A stretch of DNA of 64,000 nucleotides. Origin: Sphingomonadaceae bacterium 3R27E2-A. GTDB lineage: Bacteria > Pseudomonadota > Alphaproteobacteria > Sphingomonadales > Sphingomonadaceae. How positions within the stretch are numbered: position 1 is the first letter of the stretch; every line of letters starts with the position of its first letter. The translations under genes were made by a program, and so were the position numbers. Of this stretch, positions 62,980 through 64,000 are shown one piece after another. Under the pieces are notes generated by a model that was given only the letters and a program-made list of their open reading frames with translations, had not been told where the DNA came from and did not search any database. The stretch covers positions 62,001-126,000 of the forward strand of contig SCNT01000003.1 in the NCBI GenBank assembly GCA_005503165.1, given 5' to 3'.

Positions 62980-64000
62980 CGCCTCCCAGCCCCGCCAATC
63001 GACCCGTTTCCTGCTGCTCTACGCGCTCGCCGCGGCTGGCGGCGCGATCGCCTATGTGCCCTTCCTGACGATCCTGCTACCCGTGCGCATGACCGCGCTC
63101 GCGGGGCAAGGCGATATCGAGGCGCTCGGTTACGTCACCTTCTGCGGCGCGATCGCCGCCAGTGCCGGCGGCGTGCTCTTCGGCTGGCTCAGCGATCGTA
63201 CGCAAAACCGGCGCAGCTGGATTATCGCCGGGCTGATCCTCACGATCGCGCTGCTCCTCGCGGTGCCGCTGGCACAGGATTTGCCGACCTTGATCGCGAT
63301 CATCATCGGCTGGCAGCTCGCGCTCAACATGATGCTCGGGCCCCTGTCGGCGTGGGGCGGCGATCTGGTGCCCGATCATCAGAAGGGGCTGCTCGGCGGG
63401 CTGCTCGCTTTCTCACCCGCGCTCGGCGCGGTGTCCTGCGCCTTCGTCACGATCCCGGGCCTCGCCGACGCCGACGGCCGGCTCGCGCTGGTCGGTGTGC
63501 TCGTCGCCGGCGCGGTGCTCCCCGTGCTGCTGCTCGGCCGCCCGCGTCCCTTTCCCGAGCTCTCGGTGCCGAGCGGCGATGAGCCGTCGGCGCGTCCCTT
63601 TGCCATAGTCACCCGCATGTGGTTCGCGCGTTTGCTCGTGCAAATCGCCGAAGCAGCACTTTTTGCCTACCTCTTCTTCTGGTTTCGCTCGATCGAGCCA
63701 GCGATCACCGACAGCGAAACCGCGCGACTGTTCAGCCTCGTGCTCACCGTCGCGGTGCCGCTCGCGCTGCTCGCCGGCCGCTGGGCAGACCGTAGCGGAC
63801 GTGCCATCTTGCCGCTGGTGATCTGCGCGACGATCCTGAGCCTCGGCCTGGCTGCCATGGCGATGTCGGAAACGCTGTTGGCGGCCAAGCTCAGCTATGT
63901 CGTCTTCGGCGTCGCCGCGACGATCTTCCTCTCGCTGCACAGCGGCCAGACGCTGCGCATCCTGCCGCGCCCCGAGCATCGCGCGCGCGACCTCGGCCTG
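62972..64000 (+). CDS. Major facilitator superfamily transporter (cut by window edge)
   Basis: 343 codons are present with no stop before the window end. Hydrophobic helices alternate through the protein: FLLLYALAAAGGAIAYVPFLTILL, VTFCGAIAASAGGVLFGWLSDRTQNRRSW (the MFS loop 2-3 signature G-x-L-S-D-R-x-x-x-R-R), LLGGLLAFSPALGAV, ARLLVQIAEAALFAYLFFWF, and LVLTVAVPLALLAGRWADRSGR, which repeats the signature in the second half. The gene overlaps LacI by eight bases. Likely imports sugar released by the locus. Confidence 0.9.
   Translation, partial: MADASQPRQSTRFLLLYALAAAGGAIAYVPFLTILLPVRMTALAGQGDIEALGYVTFCGAIAASAGGVLFGWLSDRTQNRRSWIIAGLILTIALLLAVPLAQDLPTLIAIIIGWQLALNMMLGPLSAWGGDLVPDHQKGLLGGLLAFSPALGAVSCAFVTIPGLADADGRLALVGVLVAGAVLPVLLLGRPRPFPELSVPSGDEPSARPFAIVTRMWFARLLVQIAEAALFAYLFFWFRSIEPAITDSETARLFSLVLTVAVPLALLAGRWADRSGRAILPLVICATILSLGLAAMAMSETLLAAKLSYVVFGVAATIFLSLHSGQTLRILPRPEHRARDLGL

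Overview
The window is high-GC, gene-dense chromosomal DNA from an alphaproteobacterium. The best fit is Sphingomonadales, probably close to Sphingopyxis; this is inferred from gene content and repeat families, not from a marker-gene search. Supporting signs are a class I lysyl-tRNA synthetase, large TonB receptors with PUL-style partners, SapC and tryptophan-halogenase-like proteins, paired L,D-transpeptidases, and short palindromic repeats at gene 3' ends. No rRNA, intact tRNA, CRISPR array, prophage, transposase or integrase is visible.

Layout. 1-1186 (minus): truncated secreted amidohydrolase, thiG, thiS. 1268-3633: aroQ, accB, accC. 3735-5968: two convergent L,D-transpeptidases. 6137-9489: arsC, a glycine-zipper protein, a small membrane protein, rarD and pyrC. 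9533-9802: a MITE-like inverted-repeat element filling the pyrC/ygfZ divergent gap. 9812-12579: ygfZ, a secreted hypothetical, a metallo-beta-lactamase-fold hydrolase and a MAPEG protein. 12882-16115: rpmF-plsX-fabH, then ihfA-merR. 16237-24129: sixA, a dinG-like Fe-S helicase, PilZ, a PCuAC fusion, a membrane-anchored LuxR regulator with a DUF4199 protein, and lysS. 24140-27219: DUF3291, a one-domain asparaginase, then a bufferin operon (bufA-bufB-bufC). 27216-35075: fatty acid desaturase, GGDEF-EAL-PilZ protein, secreted amidohydrolase, RcnB-like repeat protein, orphan [2Fe-2S] subunit, class II aldolase. 35380-39469: YadA-type autotransporter, hypothetical, rpsU, FKBP. 39567-43411 (minus): AI-2E transporter, lepB, acpS, pdxJ, pyrE. 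43644-50097: aa3-type cytochrome oxidase cluster coxB-ctaD-ctaB-small ORF-ctaG-coxC-DUF983-surf1. 50124-52917: thrC, methyltransferase, PRC-barrel protein.

53013-64000: one co-oriented locus, probably a beta-glucan (laminarin-type) utilisation locus. It holds a TonB receptor, a halogenase-like flavoprotein, SapC, a JmjC/cupin oxygenase, a second halogenase-like flavoprotein, a GH16 glucanase, a LacI regulator and an MFS transporter cut by the window end. From the first halogenase on, the genes overlap or nearly abut. The receptor promoter has an 18-bp palindromic LacI-type operator inside the -35/-10 spacer, and a related half-conserved site overlaps the start of the first halogenase gene. 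In the proposed model, the receptor imports oligosaccharide, GH16 cuts it, MFS moves it inward and LacI senses it. The role of two halogenase-like enzymes, SapC and a JmjC oxygenase is the least understood biology in the window.

Other points of interest: the bufferin operon with a strong hairpin between precursor and enzymes, a ThiS whose Gly-Gly tail is followed by an extra cysteine, an RcnB-like protein carrying EF-hand/TSP3-like repeats, the 252-bp super-period in the autotransporter, and several families of interspersed palindromic repeats.
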